DNA from: Paenibacillus xylanilyticus
Lineage (GTDB): Bacteria > Bacillota > Bacilli > Paenibacillales > Paenibacillaceae
Assembly: GCF_013359935.1 (NCBI RefSeq)
Contig: NZ_JABMCB010000197.1
Span: forward strand, 62,001 to 126,000
Direction: 5' to 3'
Length of the DNA stretch: 64,000 bases
Part shown: piece by piece, positions 51,296 through 60,504 of the stretch
Layout of the letters: each line of letters begins with the position of its first letter
How positions within the stretch are numbered: the first letter of the stretch is position 1
Made by a program: the position numbers and the translations under genes
The notes under the pieces: generated by a model
Seen by the model: only the letters and a program-made list of their open reading frames with translations
Database searches by the model: none
What the model was told of the DNA's origin: nothing

Positions 51296-52135
51296 TTATT
51301 CAAACGCCGGAATCGCGATGTCAGCATACTTCTCTTCAAAGAAGGCCTTCACTTCAGGTCCTGCCATACGTTTTGCCAGCTTCTGAATTGCTTCGGAATC
51401 CTTGTTGTCCTCACGTGCAACCAGGGTGATGGCAAAATGGGAATCATCCTTCTCCGTGAACAGCGCATCCTTCTTCGGTGTAAGTCCCAGCGGGCTTGCA
51501 TACGCTGGTGTCATGGCAACCAGATCTGCATCATCCAGCATGCGGGCCAGCATCAGGAGATCTACTTCCTGGAACTTGAAGTTTTTTGGATTATCGATGA
51601 TGTCTGATTGTGTTGCATTGAAACCGGCGCCTTCTTTCAGCTTGATCAGGCCGTTCTGTTCCATCATGACCAGGGAACGTCCAATGTTGGACGGGTCGTT
51701 GGCAATAGCCACCGTTGCTCCTTCAGGCAGTTCATCGATGGATTTATACTTTTTGGAATAAGCGCCATAGATCGCGTTGTAAATCGGCTGTACAGCGACC
51801 AGATTAGCGTTATTTGCTTCGTTGAATTGGTTCATGTAAGGTACATGCTGGAAGAAGTTTGCATCCACTTCCTTGTCCGCCAGTGCAGTGTTCGGTTGAA
51901 CGTTATCGGAAAGAACAACTACTTCCAGATTAACGCCATCTTCTTTCAGCAAAGGTTTCACAATATCAAGCACATCTGTCATTGGCGGAATCAATGTAGC
52001 TACTTTCAAGTTGACTTCCTGTGTGGTTTGGCTACCTTCATTGCTTCCTTCTGCAGCAGGTGTCTCTTCTTTTTTACCGCACGCGGCTACAACCAGCATA
52101 ACTGCGAGCAGCATAAGTACCATTTTTGCTTTCAT
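51296..52135 (-). CDS. metQ: Methionine ABC transporter substrate-binding lipoprotein
   Basis: A 279-residue NlpA/MetQ lipoprotein. The signal peptide ends in lipobox VVAAC with Cys19 to be lipidated. Family motifs are LSDNVQPNTALADKEVDANFF (about 77-97), QHVPYMNQFN (about 98-107) and YKSIDELPEGATVAIANDPSN (about 131-151). AAGGGG lies 10 bases upstream. It is third in metN-metI-metQ. It delivers methionine, possibly also its D-isomer or sulfoxide, to MetI. Confidence 0.94.
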   Translation of the reverse strand: MKAKMVLMLLAVMLVVAACGKKEETPAAEGSNEGSQTTQEVNLKVATLIPPMTDVLDIVKPLLKEDGVNLEVVVLSDNVQPNTALADKEVDANFFQHVPYMNQFNEANNANLVAVQPIYNAIYGAYSKKYKSIDELPEGATVAIANDPSNIGRSLVMMEQNGLIKLKEGAGFNATQSDIIDNPKNFKFQEVDLLMLARMLDDADLVAMTPAYASPLGLTPKKDALFTEKDDSHFAITLVAREDNKDSEAIQKLAKRMAGPEVKAFFEEKYADIAIPAFE

Positions 52136-52209
52136 CTGCGTTTAACCCCTTCATCATGTAATCTGTAGTGCGATACTGAATTCTTCTCATCTGTAAACCC
52201 TGTGTTTCG

Positions 52210-52881
52210 TCATGATCTCCGGTCGAGCCAGCGGGACAGTCTGCTTCCGGTAAACTGGATCATCTGTACCAGAATGATCATAACAATGATCGTAAATACC
52301 ATGAGATCTGTCTCAAATCGCTGATATCCGTACCGAATGGCAAAATCACCAACGCCTCCACCGCCCACAATGCCCATCACCGTGGAATAGGAGATAAAGC
52401 TGATCGTCGCTGTGGTCAGCCCCAATACGAGACCTGAACGTGCTTCCACATACAAAAATTTCAGCACAAGCTGCATCGTCGATGCACCCATGGATGATGC
52501 AGCCTCAACCACACCTTTGGGCACGTCGAGCAGGGCCTGTTCCACCAATCTCGCATAATAGGCAATGGCAATGACCGAGAGTGGAACAGCCGCCGCGAGC
52601 GTTCCCATCGCCGTTCCAACGATCATTCGTGTGAACGGAATCATGAATACAACGAGCAGCAAAAACGGGAACGAACGAATGATATTTACGAGGCTGCCTA
52701 AAATCGTGAACAGGGGCCGGTTCTGATACCGCTGCCCTCTTCTGAACAGATACAGCAGGGTGCCTAGCGGAAGGCCGATCAGAACAGCTGCCGCGATCGA
52801 GATCCCTACCATGACAAAGGTCTCTCCGATGGCCTGCCATATTTCATGCTGATACTTCAACACGGATTCAGGTATCATCAT
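52210..52881 (-). CDS. metI: Methionine ABC transporter permease
   Basis: A 223-residue membrane protein with about five helices. The coupling (EAA) loop reads VVEAASSMGASTMQLVLKFLY (about 117-137), which contacts MetN. VNIIRSFPFLLLVVFMIPFTR is a MetI hallmark. ATG overlaps the metN stop in ATGA, so translation is coupled. The gap to metQ is 74 bases. Confidence 0.94.
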   Translation of the reverse strand: MMIPESVLKYQHEIWQAIGETFVMVGISIAAAVLIGLPLGTLLYLFRRGQRYQNRPLFTILGSLVNIIRSFPFLLLVVFMIPFTRMIVGTAMGTLAAAVPLSVIAIAYYARLVEQALLDVPKGVVEAASSMGASTMQLVLKFLYVEARSGLVLGLTTATISFISYSTVMGIVGGGGVGDFAIRYGYQRFETDLMVFTIIVMIILVQMIQFTGSRLSRWLDRRS

Positions 52882-53663
52882 TCATTGCCCTCCACTCCCG
52901 CCGTCGCCGCCTCTTCACCAGTGAGCAGGGATGTCAGCAAATCGGGCTGTGGTGCGGGAATGCTGCGAACTTCGGCTTCTGTCAGCGTCCGGACAATACG
53001 TCCTTCCTTCATAACAGAAATCCGGTGGCAGAGTCTTCGCGCAACCTCCATCTCATGTGTAACCAGCACAATAGTTACGCCCAGCGTCTCATTGACGTGA
53101 CGCAGCACGTCCAGAATACCATTCGTCGTCTGTGGGTCGAGCGAAGATGTCGGTTCATCGCAGAGCAGTACATCGGGCCGGCTCGCAAGAGCCCTTGCGA
53201 TCGCCACACGCTGCTTCTGTCCGCCACTTAACTGGGCAGGATATTGCTTCGCCTTATCCTCTAAACCTACAAACTTCAGCACCTCAAGTCCACGTTCTTC
53301 CCGTTCTCTCCGGGATACACCCGCCAGTTCAAGAGGCATGCACACATTGCCGCTAACCGTCCGGTTGCTCACCAGATTGAAATGCTGAAAGATCATGCCA
53401 ATGGATCGGCGCGCCTGACGAAGACTGCGTTCGTTCATTCGTGTCAGGTGCTGTCCACCAACGGTTACTTCACCCGTATCCGGTTTTTCGAGCCCATTAA
53501 GCATGCGAAGAAGCGTCGATTTCCCTGCACCACTGGAGCCGATGATACCGTGAATCTCCCCCTGTCCCACTTCAAGCGAGACAGAGCTTAACGCCTCGAA
53601 TCCCTGATCGGCCCGGGACCCGCGTTCGTTATAACGCTTGCTTACGCCATATAATGAAATCAT
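52878..53663 (-). CDS. metN: Methionine ABC transporter ATP-binding protein
   Basis: A 261-residue ABC ATPase. Walker A is GSSGAGKSTLLR, the signature LSGGQKQR, Walker B LLCDEPTSSLD and the switch His is in LVTHEME. The family-typical ISLYGVSKRY and VSLEVGQGEIHGIIG open it. It is shorter than the usual MetN (about 340), ending soon after the ATPase core, so the C-terminal NIL methionine-sensing domain is missing. This suggests no feedback inhibition by methionine. ATG 53663 is preceded by AGGAGG at good distance. Confidence 0.93.
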   Translation of the reverse strand: MISLYGVSKRYNERGSRADQGFEALSSVSLEVGQGEIHGIIGSSGAGKSTLLRMLNGLEKPDTGEVTVGGQHLTRMNERSLRQARRSIGMIFQHFNLVSNRTVSGNVCMPLELAGVSRREREERGLEVLKFVGLEDKAKQYPAQLSGGQKQRVAIARALASRPDVLLCDEPTSSLDPQTTNGILDVLRHVNETLGVTIVLVTHEMEVARRLCHRISVMKEGRIVRTLTEAEVRSIPAPQPDLLTSLLTGEEAATAGVEGNE

Positions 53664-53762
53664 GGAGAATCCTCCTGCGATTAATCGTGCATGGTTCTTC
53701 GAGAACACATGAAAGAAAGCCCGCACAGCCGATAACCGGAGCGCGAGCAATCCTGTTCATTT

Positions 53763-53791
53763 ATAATAATGCAACATTCGTTGTGAGACAA
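53763..53791 (-). promoter_or_regulatory. metNIQ promoter
   Basis: On the minus strand -35 TTGTCT (53786-53791) is 17 bases from -10 TATTAT (53763-53768). The leader to metN is about 95 bases. It holds a small hairpin (GCTCGCGC... near 53735) but no SAM riboswitch or T-box that I can see. Confidence 0.5.
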
Positions 53792-53794
53792 GCC

Positions 53795-56080
53795 TTAGCG
53801 AGAGATATCTGTGTTTAACTCCTCTGCATTATATAAGCTAAATCGTCCGTTCGACGAACCGATGTATACTTCATCCCCTACCCGATTCATGGTTCCATTC
53901 TTGGCGTCCCTGTCCCGGTGTTCCGGTGATCCCATGACTACGTCATGCACGCGACCAATGAGCGTACCATCCTCTTTGTTCATGACCAGCAGGTCCTCAC
54001 CCATGGGTAACAGCAGTTGATCGTCAATCAACAGGTAACTCCCCTGGTTAGTGGGGTACTTCAAGGTGGAGATAGTGTTTTTTGCATTCCAGCGCGTCTC
54101 CCCTGTATGATAATCCAGCGCAGCCGGGTAACCGTTTTTGATCACAAATAATTGATCACCTTCCACAAGCCCCCGTTCAACTTTATCGTTCAATGTCCAC
54201 CTTTTTTTGTTGTTCTTGGCATCATACAGTGTAGTTGTAAAATCGAAATAGTCTCCATAGTGATCGCCTTTCTTGTTCTCCCGGATCAGCAGCATGCCAT
54301 CATTCAACACTTCGAAACGCTGCCCGTTCCTGGCCGGGAAGTGAGCGAGCTTCTTGCCTGAAGTCAGATCGACTAACACCCACTGATCCCCGAGCAGCAT
54401 CCAACGTTCAGACAGTGCCTCCGTGAACGGATCAAGACGGGTTATTCCGTCGAAATACGGATCATTCTCGATATAATCCACAGTGGGTTTCCCTACCTTG
54501 ATGCTCCATACAGTTCGGCCTGAAAGCGAGTCGGCTGCAATCAGCTGATTTTTCTCCCAGTACATGACATACGGGTCATCTGCCGACTGATTGAACAATT
54601 GATATCCGGCACTTAACTTCCTTGTCCAGAGTGTTTTTCCACTAGAGCTATTCAGCACCTTTATTCGTCCCTGACTGGAGCCTTCCTTAACCGGACTATC
54701 CACTACCACGACATTCTTCGCAGCTGTAATCCCACGAAGTGACAGTTTGGAGCCCGGCTTGTACTCCCATATCACTTTCCCATCCGATAGTTTAATGTGA
54801 CGTATGCGGTCCTTGTATTCCTTATCTCCCGGAGCATAAGACGTATAGAGGGTTACACCCTCGCGCTTGGTATCCGTATATGCTTGGAGTGCCCCGAATC
54901 CTGCGTGTATTTCCCATAATTTTTTGCCTGTACGTCGATCAAGGGCATAAACCGACTTATCGTAATGCATGCCGCTAAATCCACCATCGTCGCCTTTCAT
55001 CAGGAGTACATCTTCCGTTGCTGCTTGCAGAAAAGGATAGTTTAACTCTCCCTGATTGGTCCATGTTGATTTCCAGGGCAAAGATGAAGGCAGCGTTTTG
55101 CCGAGAATTTTGGTTGTGAATTGATAGTCGTCAGAACGGCTGAAATGCCAATCGGAAGGTACGACATTGTTTCGATCATCCAGCGTTAGGTTCCAGCGTG
55201 TTTGCATCAGTCTGCCAGCCTTGTTGAATGTCACCAGAAACTGTGCATCTTCCCGTTCATATCGCCAGGTCTGTCCAATGCTCATGGAATAATTGGTTTC
55301 ATTCAGATTTTGGGAATTCTCTTTCCAATCCGGTTCGCCAAGCCATTGTGCGACTTGTTTGGAGGTTGTGGTTTTGCTGAGCATAATATCCGTCAGATGA
55401 CGCACATCTGTTGTAGACATGGAAGCTTGATCCCCAAACCAGGCGTCAGCTACATAGGCACGCTGCTGTACATCTTTCGCCTTAACCCAGAGTATTGCCG
55501 GACGATATACATTCGACTCTTTGTTCCAGATACGCGGAGCAATCGATATTCCATACCAGTCCTTCGTCGTTGCAACGATCAGGGCATGATCCGTTAGAGC
55601 ATCATCAGAAACCCAGCTTGTCTGGCTCCCAGGATACAGATACAACTTACTGCCTGCTCGGAGTGTAAAATTTTGCGGAGCGGACCCTTTCAGGGTTTTG
55701 CTATCTTTGGATGCATACCATGCAGGTACCCAGTGATCCCCTCGACTGTCATCCTTGAACCTGAGCCATTCTCCCCGAACAGTGTGCACTTTTATTTTTT
55801 CTTCACTGGACGTATAGGACTGTATTCTCATCAGATCAACGGGAACGCTATGATCAACCGTTTGGGCATACAAAGGCAGGCCTTTCCCCAATGTTACGGT
55901 TTCCCCAACTTTATAGGTTATTTGTGCCGCTAAGGCTTGAGTAACTGAGCCTGAGGCCTCCCCTTCACCTGCGGATACGTTTAAATCCAGCACCAAGTAT
56001 CCCGTAACCATCAGAGCGGCTACGCCGGTCATGCTAATCCATTGGTAACCCCTCTTGCGCCAGTTCCCGCCTGTCTTCAC
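53795..56080 (-). CDS. Exported PQQ-like beta-propeller protein
   Basis: A 761-residue protein. N-terminal signal or anchor helix (about 15-37), then a beta-rich stretch (about 50-340) that resembles SH3-type modules (LPLYAQTV, KLYLYPGSQTSW). From about 350 to the end come PQQ-type propeller blades, each with a variant of the W-motif: VYALDRRTGKKLWEIHAG, IKVLNSSSGKTLWTRKLSAG, LIAADSLSGRTVWSIKVG, AALDYHTGETRWNAKNT. No PQQ or heme ligands are evident. It starts at GTG 56080 (GGGGTG 7 bases upstream). The role is probably structural or sensing at the cell surface; not known. Confidence 0.82.
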   Translation of the reverse strand: MKTGGNWRKRGYQWISMTGVAALMVTGYLVLDLNVSAGEGEASGSVTQALAAQITYKVGETVTLGKGLPLYAQTVDHSVPVDLMRIQSYTSSEEKIKVHTVRGEWLRFKDDSRGDHWVPAWYASKDSKTLKGSAPQNFTLRAGSKLYLYPGSQTSWVSDDALTDHALIVATTKDWYGISIAPRIWNKESNVYRPAILWVKAKDVQQRAYVADAWFGDQASMSTTDVRHLTDIMLSKTTTSKQVAQWLGEPDWKENSQNLNETNYSMSIGQTWRYEREDAQFLVTFNKAGRLMQTRWNLTLDDRNNVVPSDWHFSRSDDYQFTTKILGKTLPSSLPWKSTWTNQGELNYPFLQAATEDVLLMKGDDGGFSGMHYDKSVYALDRRTGKKLWEIHAGFGALQAYTDTKREGVTLYTSYAPGDKEYKDRIRHIKLSDGKVIWEYKPGSKLSLRGITAAKNVVVVDSPVKEGSSQGRIKVLNSSSGKTLWTRKLSAGYQLFNQSADDPYVMYWEKNQLIAADSLSGRTVWSIKVGKPTVDYIENDPYFDGITRLDPFTEALSERWMLLGDQWVLVDLTSGKKLAHFPARNGQRFEVLNDGMLLIRENKKGDHYGDYFDFTTTLYDAKNNKKRWTLNDKVERGLVEGDQLFVIKNGYPAALDYHTGETRWNAKNTISTLKYPTNQGSYLLIDDQLLLPMGEDLLVMNKEDGTLIGRVHDVVMGSPEHRDRDAKNGTMNRVGDEVYIGSSNGRFSLYNAEELNTDISR

Positions 56081-56175
56081 GTCTGTTCACCCCATCCGTT
56101 TGAAGTTATTTCCATTAAAGACGTTTTGAAGAAGAAAAAGTTACTCCCCCTGCGAAAAATATCTCCTGTCCACGC

Positions 56176-56970
56176 TCACCTAACATCCAACATTGCCGGG
56201 TAATAAGGGAAGGCCCAGCCTATCGTATAAGCTATGGTAAGAAACGCGATAAAATATAATACAAACCATAGATCCGCCCAGGAATACCCGATCCGGATGT
56301 AATACGTCCGGCTTGCGCCATCTGCGAATCCTTTTGCCTCCATGGCGATTGCCATGCGCTCTGCGCGCCGGATGCTCTGTGCGAGCAGGGGAATGGCATA
56401 ACGCTTCAATGTTCCGTATACGTTCCAGTGCGAGACACGCTGCTGCGTGCCACGAATACGGATCGCATAACGCAGCGTCTGGAACTCATCCAGCAAGATC
56501 GGAATCATGCGCATTGCGGCCAGAAAGCTATAGGCATACTTGGGTGGAAGCCTCCATTGCTGCATGAGTGAATAAAACAGACGAACCGGGCGGGTAGTTA
56601 GACCAAACAGTAGCCCGGCAGCCGCCATACTCAGAGATCGAAATCCCAGGTGCAGTCCACGATAGAAGCTTTCTTCCGTGATATGTATCAGTCCAAATTT
56701 ATACCATGTTGTCTCGCCTTTCCCAAACATCATCATGCCTGTGGAGGTGGAGATAAATATCAATATAAACGGCGATGCATACAGGAGCAATCGGTACCAA
56801 GGGTGACCCGTCCAGCATAGTAACAGAAGCATCACAACAGCTACATTAACCATAACGTTCAGATTGTGAATGAGGATAACCAAGACAAACATCAGCGTCA
56901 GAAAAATAACTTTTAGTCCCGGATTCACGGCGTGCAGCCAGGTTTCACGGTGAGGAAACGACAGCTGCAT
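56176..56970 (-). CDS. ykoC: Thiamine-precursor ECF transporter T component
   Basis: A 264-residue membrane protein with four to six helices, the transmembrane coupling unit of an energy-coupling factor transporter. The two Ala-Arg-Gly type coupling motifs are visible as RTQQ..-near RIRGTQ and QSIRRAERMAIAMEAKGF (about 200-218). ATG at 56970 is preferred, as GGGGAGGG lies 6 bases upstream; a TTG two codons earlier is possible. It overlaps the end of ykoD by 26 bases, so the three ykoEDC genes are tightly coupled. Confidence 0.88.
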   Translation of the reverse strand: MQLSFPHRETWLHAVNPGLKVIFLTLMFVLVILIHNLNVMVNVAVVMLLLLCWTGHPWYRLLLYASPFILIFISTSTGMMMFGKGETTWYKFGLIHITEESFYRGLHLGFRSLSMAAAGLLFGLTTRPVRLFYSLMQQWRLPPKYAYSFLAAMRMIPILLDEFQTLRYAIRIRGTQQRVSHWNVYGTLKRYAIPLLAQSIRRAERMAIAMEAKGFADGASRTYYIRIGYSWADLWFVLYFIAFLTIAYTIGWAFPYYPAMLDVR

Positions 56971-58459
56971 GCGCAACCCTCCCCTCGTCTACGGTCCACA
57001 CTTTAGTACAATATCTGTTTACGATCTCCTGATCATGCGTAACCATTACAATGGCCGTCCCCTCGCGTCGCAGACGCTCCAGCTGTGCCAGCATCGCAAA
57101 TGTATTGCGTGCATCCTGGCCGAATGTGGGTTCATCCAGCAGCAATATCCGCTGTTTCCGAACCATGGCAGAGGCTACGCTCAGACGGCGTTTCTGTCCC
57201 ATCGATAACTGATACGGATGCCGCCCGGATAGCTCTCCCAGTCCAAATTGCTCCAGCATATCGTGGGTCCGGGCACGCCGTTCTTCCGCAGTAAGCTCTC
57301 CGCCGAGCAATGAAAATTCCACCTCATCAAAGACCGAGTTCGTAACAAATTGGAACTCCGGATTCTGAAAAACAAATGCGATGCGGTCAGCCAGCTCTCT
57401 GGTCTTGCCTGGATGCTGTCCTTCCACACGATAATGACCCGTCGTTTTCAGGATATTCATCAGGGAAAGCAATAATGAACTTTTTCCGGCGCCATTGGCT
57501 CCAACGATCCCTACCCAATCTCCGTGAAACACTTCTGCCTGATCAATCTGCACTGCCGCTCTCTTCCCGCGCCATCCGGTGAATTGCTTCAATTCCAGTG
57601 CAGGCTGGAGTGAACCAGGTGCCTTGGAATCATCCTTCTCGGCATCCACACAAACGAAGGGCGGATATGTGAGATCCTTTTCAGAAATAGGTGTCTTTTC
57701 TTCCATCCTCCCTGCTCCACGTTCTTCCCACACACCCGGATACCAGATGCCGTACTCCCTGAGCATATTCCGTTCATTTGCAAACACCTGATTCGCCGGG
57801 CCATCTGCCACGATCTTCCCATCGGGCGACAGTACGATGATTCGGTCAACCACATCCACAACCTCACTAATCTTATGTTCCACGATAATGAGCGTCTTGT
57901 TCCGTGCGATCTGCTTCACCGTATTCCATACCTGAGTTGTTCCTTCATCATCCAGCAGTGCCGTTGGTTCGTCCAGGAACAGGACATCCGGTTCCATGGC
58001 AAGGATCGAGGCGATGGCAAGGCGCTGTTTCATACCCTGTGACATGGATTGAATCAATACACGATGATGTTCAAAAGAAAGCCCTACCTGCTCCAGAACC
58101 TGCTGGATTAGGTCCGGCATCTGTTCCCGTGGAATATTCCGGTTTTCGAGTACAAAGGCAATCTCTTCATCCGTATAGGACATGCAAAACTGGGTATCCG
58201 GGTCCTGAAAGACAATACCCGACTGGGTGGGTACCTGGATCTCATCACATTTCATCGGTATCTCTACAGACCGCGGAATGAGGCCGCTCAAAATTTGCAG
58301 CAGCGTGGACTTGCCCGAGCCGCTTGGCCCGAGCAGCAGCACTTTTTCCCCTTTACGCACAGAGAGAGACAAGCTCTGGAATACCAGGTCCTGCTCTCCC
58401 GGGAACTTGCATCTAAGATTGGTGACACTTACCGCCTGCGAATTCCCTTCTCCGTTCAT
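56945..58459 (-). CDS. ykoD: Duplicated ECF ATPase for thiamine precursor uptake
   Basis: A 504-residue protein with two ABC ATPase domains in one chain. Domain 1 (about 1-245): GPSGSGKSTLLQ, signature MSQGMKQR, Walker B VLFLDEPTALLD. Domain 2 (about 290-500): GANGAGKSSLLL, signature LSMGQKRR, Walker B ILLLDEPTFGQD. This fused form is typical of YkoD, unlike the separate EcfA1/A2 of group II systems. It begins directly after the ykoE stop (TAAATG). Confidence 0.93.
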   Translation of the reverse strand: MNGEGNSQAVSVTNLRCKFPGEQDLVFQSLSLSVRKGEKVLLLGPSGSGKSTLLQILSGLIPRSVEIPMKCDEIQVPTQSGIVFQDPDTQFCMSYTDEEIAFVLENRNIPREQMPDLIQQVLEQVGLSFEHHRVLIQSMSQGMKQRLAIASILAMEPDVLFLDEPTALLDDEGTTQVWNTVKQIARNKTLIIVEHKISEVVDVVDRIIVLSPDGKIVADGPANQVFANERNMLREYGIWYPGVWEERGAGRMEEKTPISEKDLTYPPFVCVDAEKDDSKAPGSLQPALELKQFTGWRGKRAAVQIDQAEVFHGDWVGIVGANGAGKSSLLLSLMNILKTTGHYRVEGQHPGKTRELADRIAFVFQNPEFQFVTNSVFDEVEFSLLGGELTAEERRARTHDMLEQFGLGELSGRHPYQLSMGQKRRLSVASAMVRKQRILLLDEPTFGQDARNTFAMLAQLERLRREGTAIVMVTHDQEIVNRYCTKVWTVDEGRVAHAAVVSSP

Positions 58460-59053
58460 TTAGTCCAATGCCTCATAATCCTGCTTGGAGACAGGTCTCA
58501 AAGATCGGGTGACGCCTGTGAGTTCCAATGCTTTGGCAAGATAATAAGCAAACACACCGGCAATCAGGATGCTTCCAATGAAGCGGAAACCGATAAACAG
58601 CGTATAGTTCCACGCGGAGAGTGAATCAATATAACCGTATTGATAGTCCAGCAAAAGAGAGGCTGCTGCTGCCCCGATGGCGGCAAGACAGGTAACGAAC
58701 AGGTTCGTTTTCCGGTATAAAAACGCGGCGAAGAAGATTTCTGCTCCAAGGCCTTGCAGCAGACCGTACACCAAAGTAGACATCCCCCATTCACTCCCGA
58801 GAAAAGCACTCACGGTTGAAGCCGCGACTTCAGCCAGAATGGCCACCCCCGGTTTGCGAATGATGATATAGGCGAAAGTGCCCGCCATAAACCACATGCC
58901 ATAAATCATCTGTTCCGCATGAACGCCGAAAGGCTTCATCAGATCATACGTCGGTCCCCATATTTTGTAGATGACCCCGAATACAACCGCGATTACAATG
59001 GTCACCAAAATATCGGTTAACTTTAATTTGTTGCTGCGCACTGCTGTTGACAT
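58460..59053 (-). CDS. ykoE: Substrate-binding S component of the thiamine/HMP ECF transporter
   Basis: A 197-residue, roughly six-span S component. YkoE proteins bind thiamine or its pyrimidine HMP. Family traits are ILVTIVIAVVFGVIYKIW, YGMWFMAGTFAYIIIRKPG and VYGLLQGLGAEIFFA. AAGGAAG lies 8 bases before ATG 59053; a longer frame runs into the leader. It is first of ykoEDC, with a TPP riboswitch and terminator upstream, so uptake is switched off when thiamine pyrophosphate is high. Confidence 0.92.
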   Translation of the reverse strand: MSTAVRSNKLKLTDILVTIVIAVVFGVIYKIWGPTYDLMKPFGVHAEQMIYGMWFMAGTFAYIIIRKPGVAILAEVAASTVSAFLGSEWGMSTLVYGLLQGLGAEIFFAAFLYRKTNLFVTCLAAIGAAAASLLLDYQYGYIDSLSAWNYTLFIGFRFIGSILIAGVFAYYLAKALELTGVTRSLRPVSKQDYEALD

Positions 59054-59106
59054 GTTCTCAACTTCCTTCCTCTGTTCCCCTCGGGTTATAGAATGAAAAC
59101 AAAAAA

Positions 59107-59128
59107 GCCTCCCCGGTTCCGGGCAGGC
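59107..59128 (-). terminator. Riboswitch expression-platform terminator
   Basis: On the minus strand GCCTGCCCGG pairs with CCGGGGAGGC around AA, followed by TTTTTT (59106-59101). It lies between the TPP aptamer and ykoE and is the likely ligand-controlled off-switch. Confidence 0.8.
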
Positions 59129-59269
59129 CATACGTATCGTGTACAATCATCACGATTCGAACCATGCAGAACAAAATCGAAACGGATCCTTTCACCAGCA
59201 AGCATACTCCCGCTCGCAATCAGAGATGATCCGTTCCAATTTTCCACACAAGATACTCATCATGAATCC

Positions 59270-59358
59270 ATGTTCTCTACGCTGGCATTACCCAGATCAG
59301 ATATACGGTCAGCGGCACAAGGCCGCAATCTCAGCCCAACTTCATTGAGCTCCCGGTT
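59270..59358 (-). ncRNA. TPP riboswitch (THI element)
   Basis: The conserved core is visible on the minus strand: GGGAGC, TTGGGCTGAGATTGCGGCC, the GTGCCGC turn, GACC, then CTGATCTGGGTAATGCCAGC and GTAGAGA. The CTGAGA and CTGATCTGGGTAATGCCAGC segments are the two TPP-binding arms. A hairpin-rich expression platform with a terminator (59107-59128) follows. Confidence 0.95.
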
Positions 59359-59378
59359 CACTTTATTTCATTGCTACT

Positions 59379-59407
59379 AATGTACACCACATGGGTATTT
59401 GTGGCAA
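59379..59407 (-). promoter_or_regulatory. ykoEDC promoter
   Basis: On the minus strand -35 TTGCCA (59402-59407), 17-base spacer, -10 TACATT (59379-59384), about 20 bases before the TPP aptamer. Confidence 0.55.
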
Positions 59408-59459
59408 TCCCTTACAGGCAGTATTCTGGCATGACAGCATAACCTTCATACGTCAAAAA

Positions 59460-59481
59460 AAGGCATCCTCGCGGACACCTT
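59460..59481 (-). terminator. Terminator after the pectate lyase gene
   Basis: AAGGTGTCC pairs with GGATGCCTT (two G-U) on the minus strand, then TTTTTTT. It lies 15 bases after the stop. Confidence 0.8.
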
Positions 59482-59495
59482 TATAATCCTGATAT

Positions 59496-60164
59496 TTAAT
59501 ATTGTGTATTTCCGGATTGACTTGTTTTGCCTGAAGCAAATCCCTTGAACAGCGTAGGTACTTTGGAGTAACGGGTATTCGTAATTTTGCCCACTGTAGA
59601 ACTGCTGTCTGTGCGCAGAATGGAATCTTTGACATTGGAGATATTCGAGCTGTCCACGTTCATCGTTACCGCGTAAGAGGTTCCCCCATTTTGGCGTACC
59701 AGCTTGCCGATATCATCAGCTCGGAAATTTTTAATGTTAATCGTTCCCGATGCATTCATTTGAAATACCTTGTCGTAGGCTTTGTACGCTGCCCCGCCTG
59801 TAATATTTACAGTCCCCGCAGATTTAAGCGTAAGTGCATCTTCCCCAACATCATTCCAGGTCACATTCTGAATATTGCAGTTGCCATAACAATGTACACC
59901 ATCGGCTGCCGGTGCTTCGATGACTACATTTTTCAGCGTAGCTCCCGCCTCGAGGCGGAAAATGGGCTTTTGGTTCTCGGCCTGACTACCATCTCCCAAT
60001 GTGTTTGGATCTGCGGCTACACTTTTTCCTTTACCATCATAAGTTTCGCCCTTCTTGACGATAATCGTTGTCTTTACAATTTCGGGAGCAGCAGACACGG
60101 GTAATGCACCAAATACGGAAGCGACCAGACCTGCGGACAACAGCAACGCTAACATTTTTTTCAT
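59496..60164 (-). CDS. Secreted pectate lyase, polysaccharide lyase family 3
   Basis: A 222-residue exported enzyme that cleaves polygalacturonate by beta-elimination with calcium. Signal peptide about 1-25 (ends PVSAA). The right-handed beta-helix of PL3 shows IFRLEAGATLKNVVIEAPAA (about 68-87), DGVHCYGNCNIQNVTWNDVG (about 88-107), EDALTLK and YKAYDKVFQMNASGTINI. These hold the conserved Asp/Glu, Lys and Arg residues of the calcium and catalytic sites (e.g. E108, D109, K113). GGGAGG lies 8 bases upstream of ATG. Stand-alone with its own terminator. Confidence 0.92.
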   Translation of the reverse strand: MKKMLALLLSAGLVASVFGALPVSAAPEIVKTTIIVKKGETYDGKGKSVAADPNTLGDGSQAENQKPIFRLEAGATLKNVVIEAPAADGVHCYGNCNIQNVTWNDVGEDALTLKSAGTVNITGGAAYKAYDKVFQMNASGTINIKNFRADDIGKLVRQNGGTSYAVTMNVDSSNISNVKDSILRTDSSSTVGKITNTRYSKVPTLFKGFASGKTSQSGNTQY

Positions 60165-60433
60165 GCATAAATCCTCCCTTATTCAGATATATTGGTGTTC
60201 AAGCCAGCTTGTCTTCCCGGAACCCCAGAGGTGCACCTCTGCTCTGGAACCTATCCTGATCCTACCAAAAAAGGAGGGTAACGATAATAATCATTAGATT
60301 AGGTGTATCCATTGCGGCTTGCTGCCTGCTGTCTCGGCATTCTCAGCTAATCGCCTCCGCATGAGATGTGCTGATCTCAACTTCGGGTGTGCTCTATTTA
60401 CAGCCTGTAACGCGAAAAAAATGCTCTGAAAAT
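60165..60433. other. Gene-free stretch upstream of the pectate lyase gene
   Basis: I see no coding frame and no clear structured element. The DNA next to the pectate lyase should contain its promoter, but no confident -35/-10 could be chosen. Confidence 0.3.
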
Positions 60434-60474
60434 AAAAAAAGACCATGTTATCTGTCTCCAGTCAACATGATCTC
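60434..60474 (-). terminator. Terminator after the radical SAM gene
   Basis: On the minus strand GATCATGTTGA pairs with TAACATGGTC around a 9-base loop, then TTTTTTTATTTTC. Confidence 0.8.
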
Positions 60475-60504
60475 GGGTAAGGTCAAAGAACCCTCCAATT
60501 CTTG

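Noticed and set aside
53664..53794. Possible SAM riboswitch or T-box before metNIQ
   Set aside because: The leader is too short and lacks the conserved core segments of either element.
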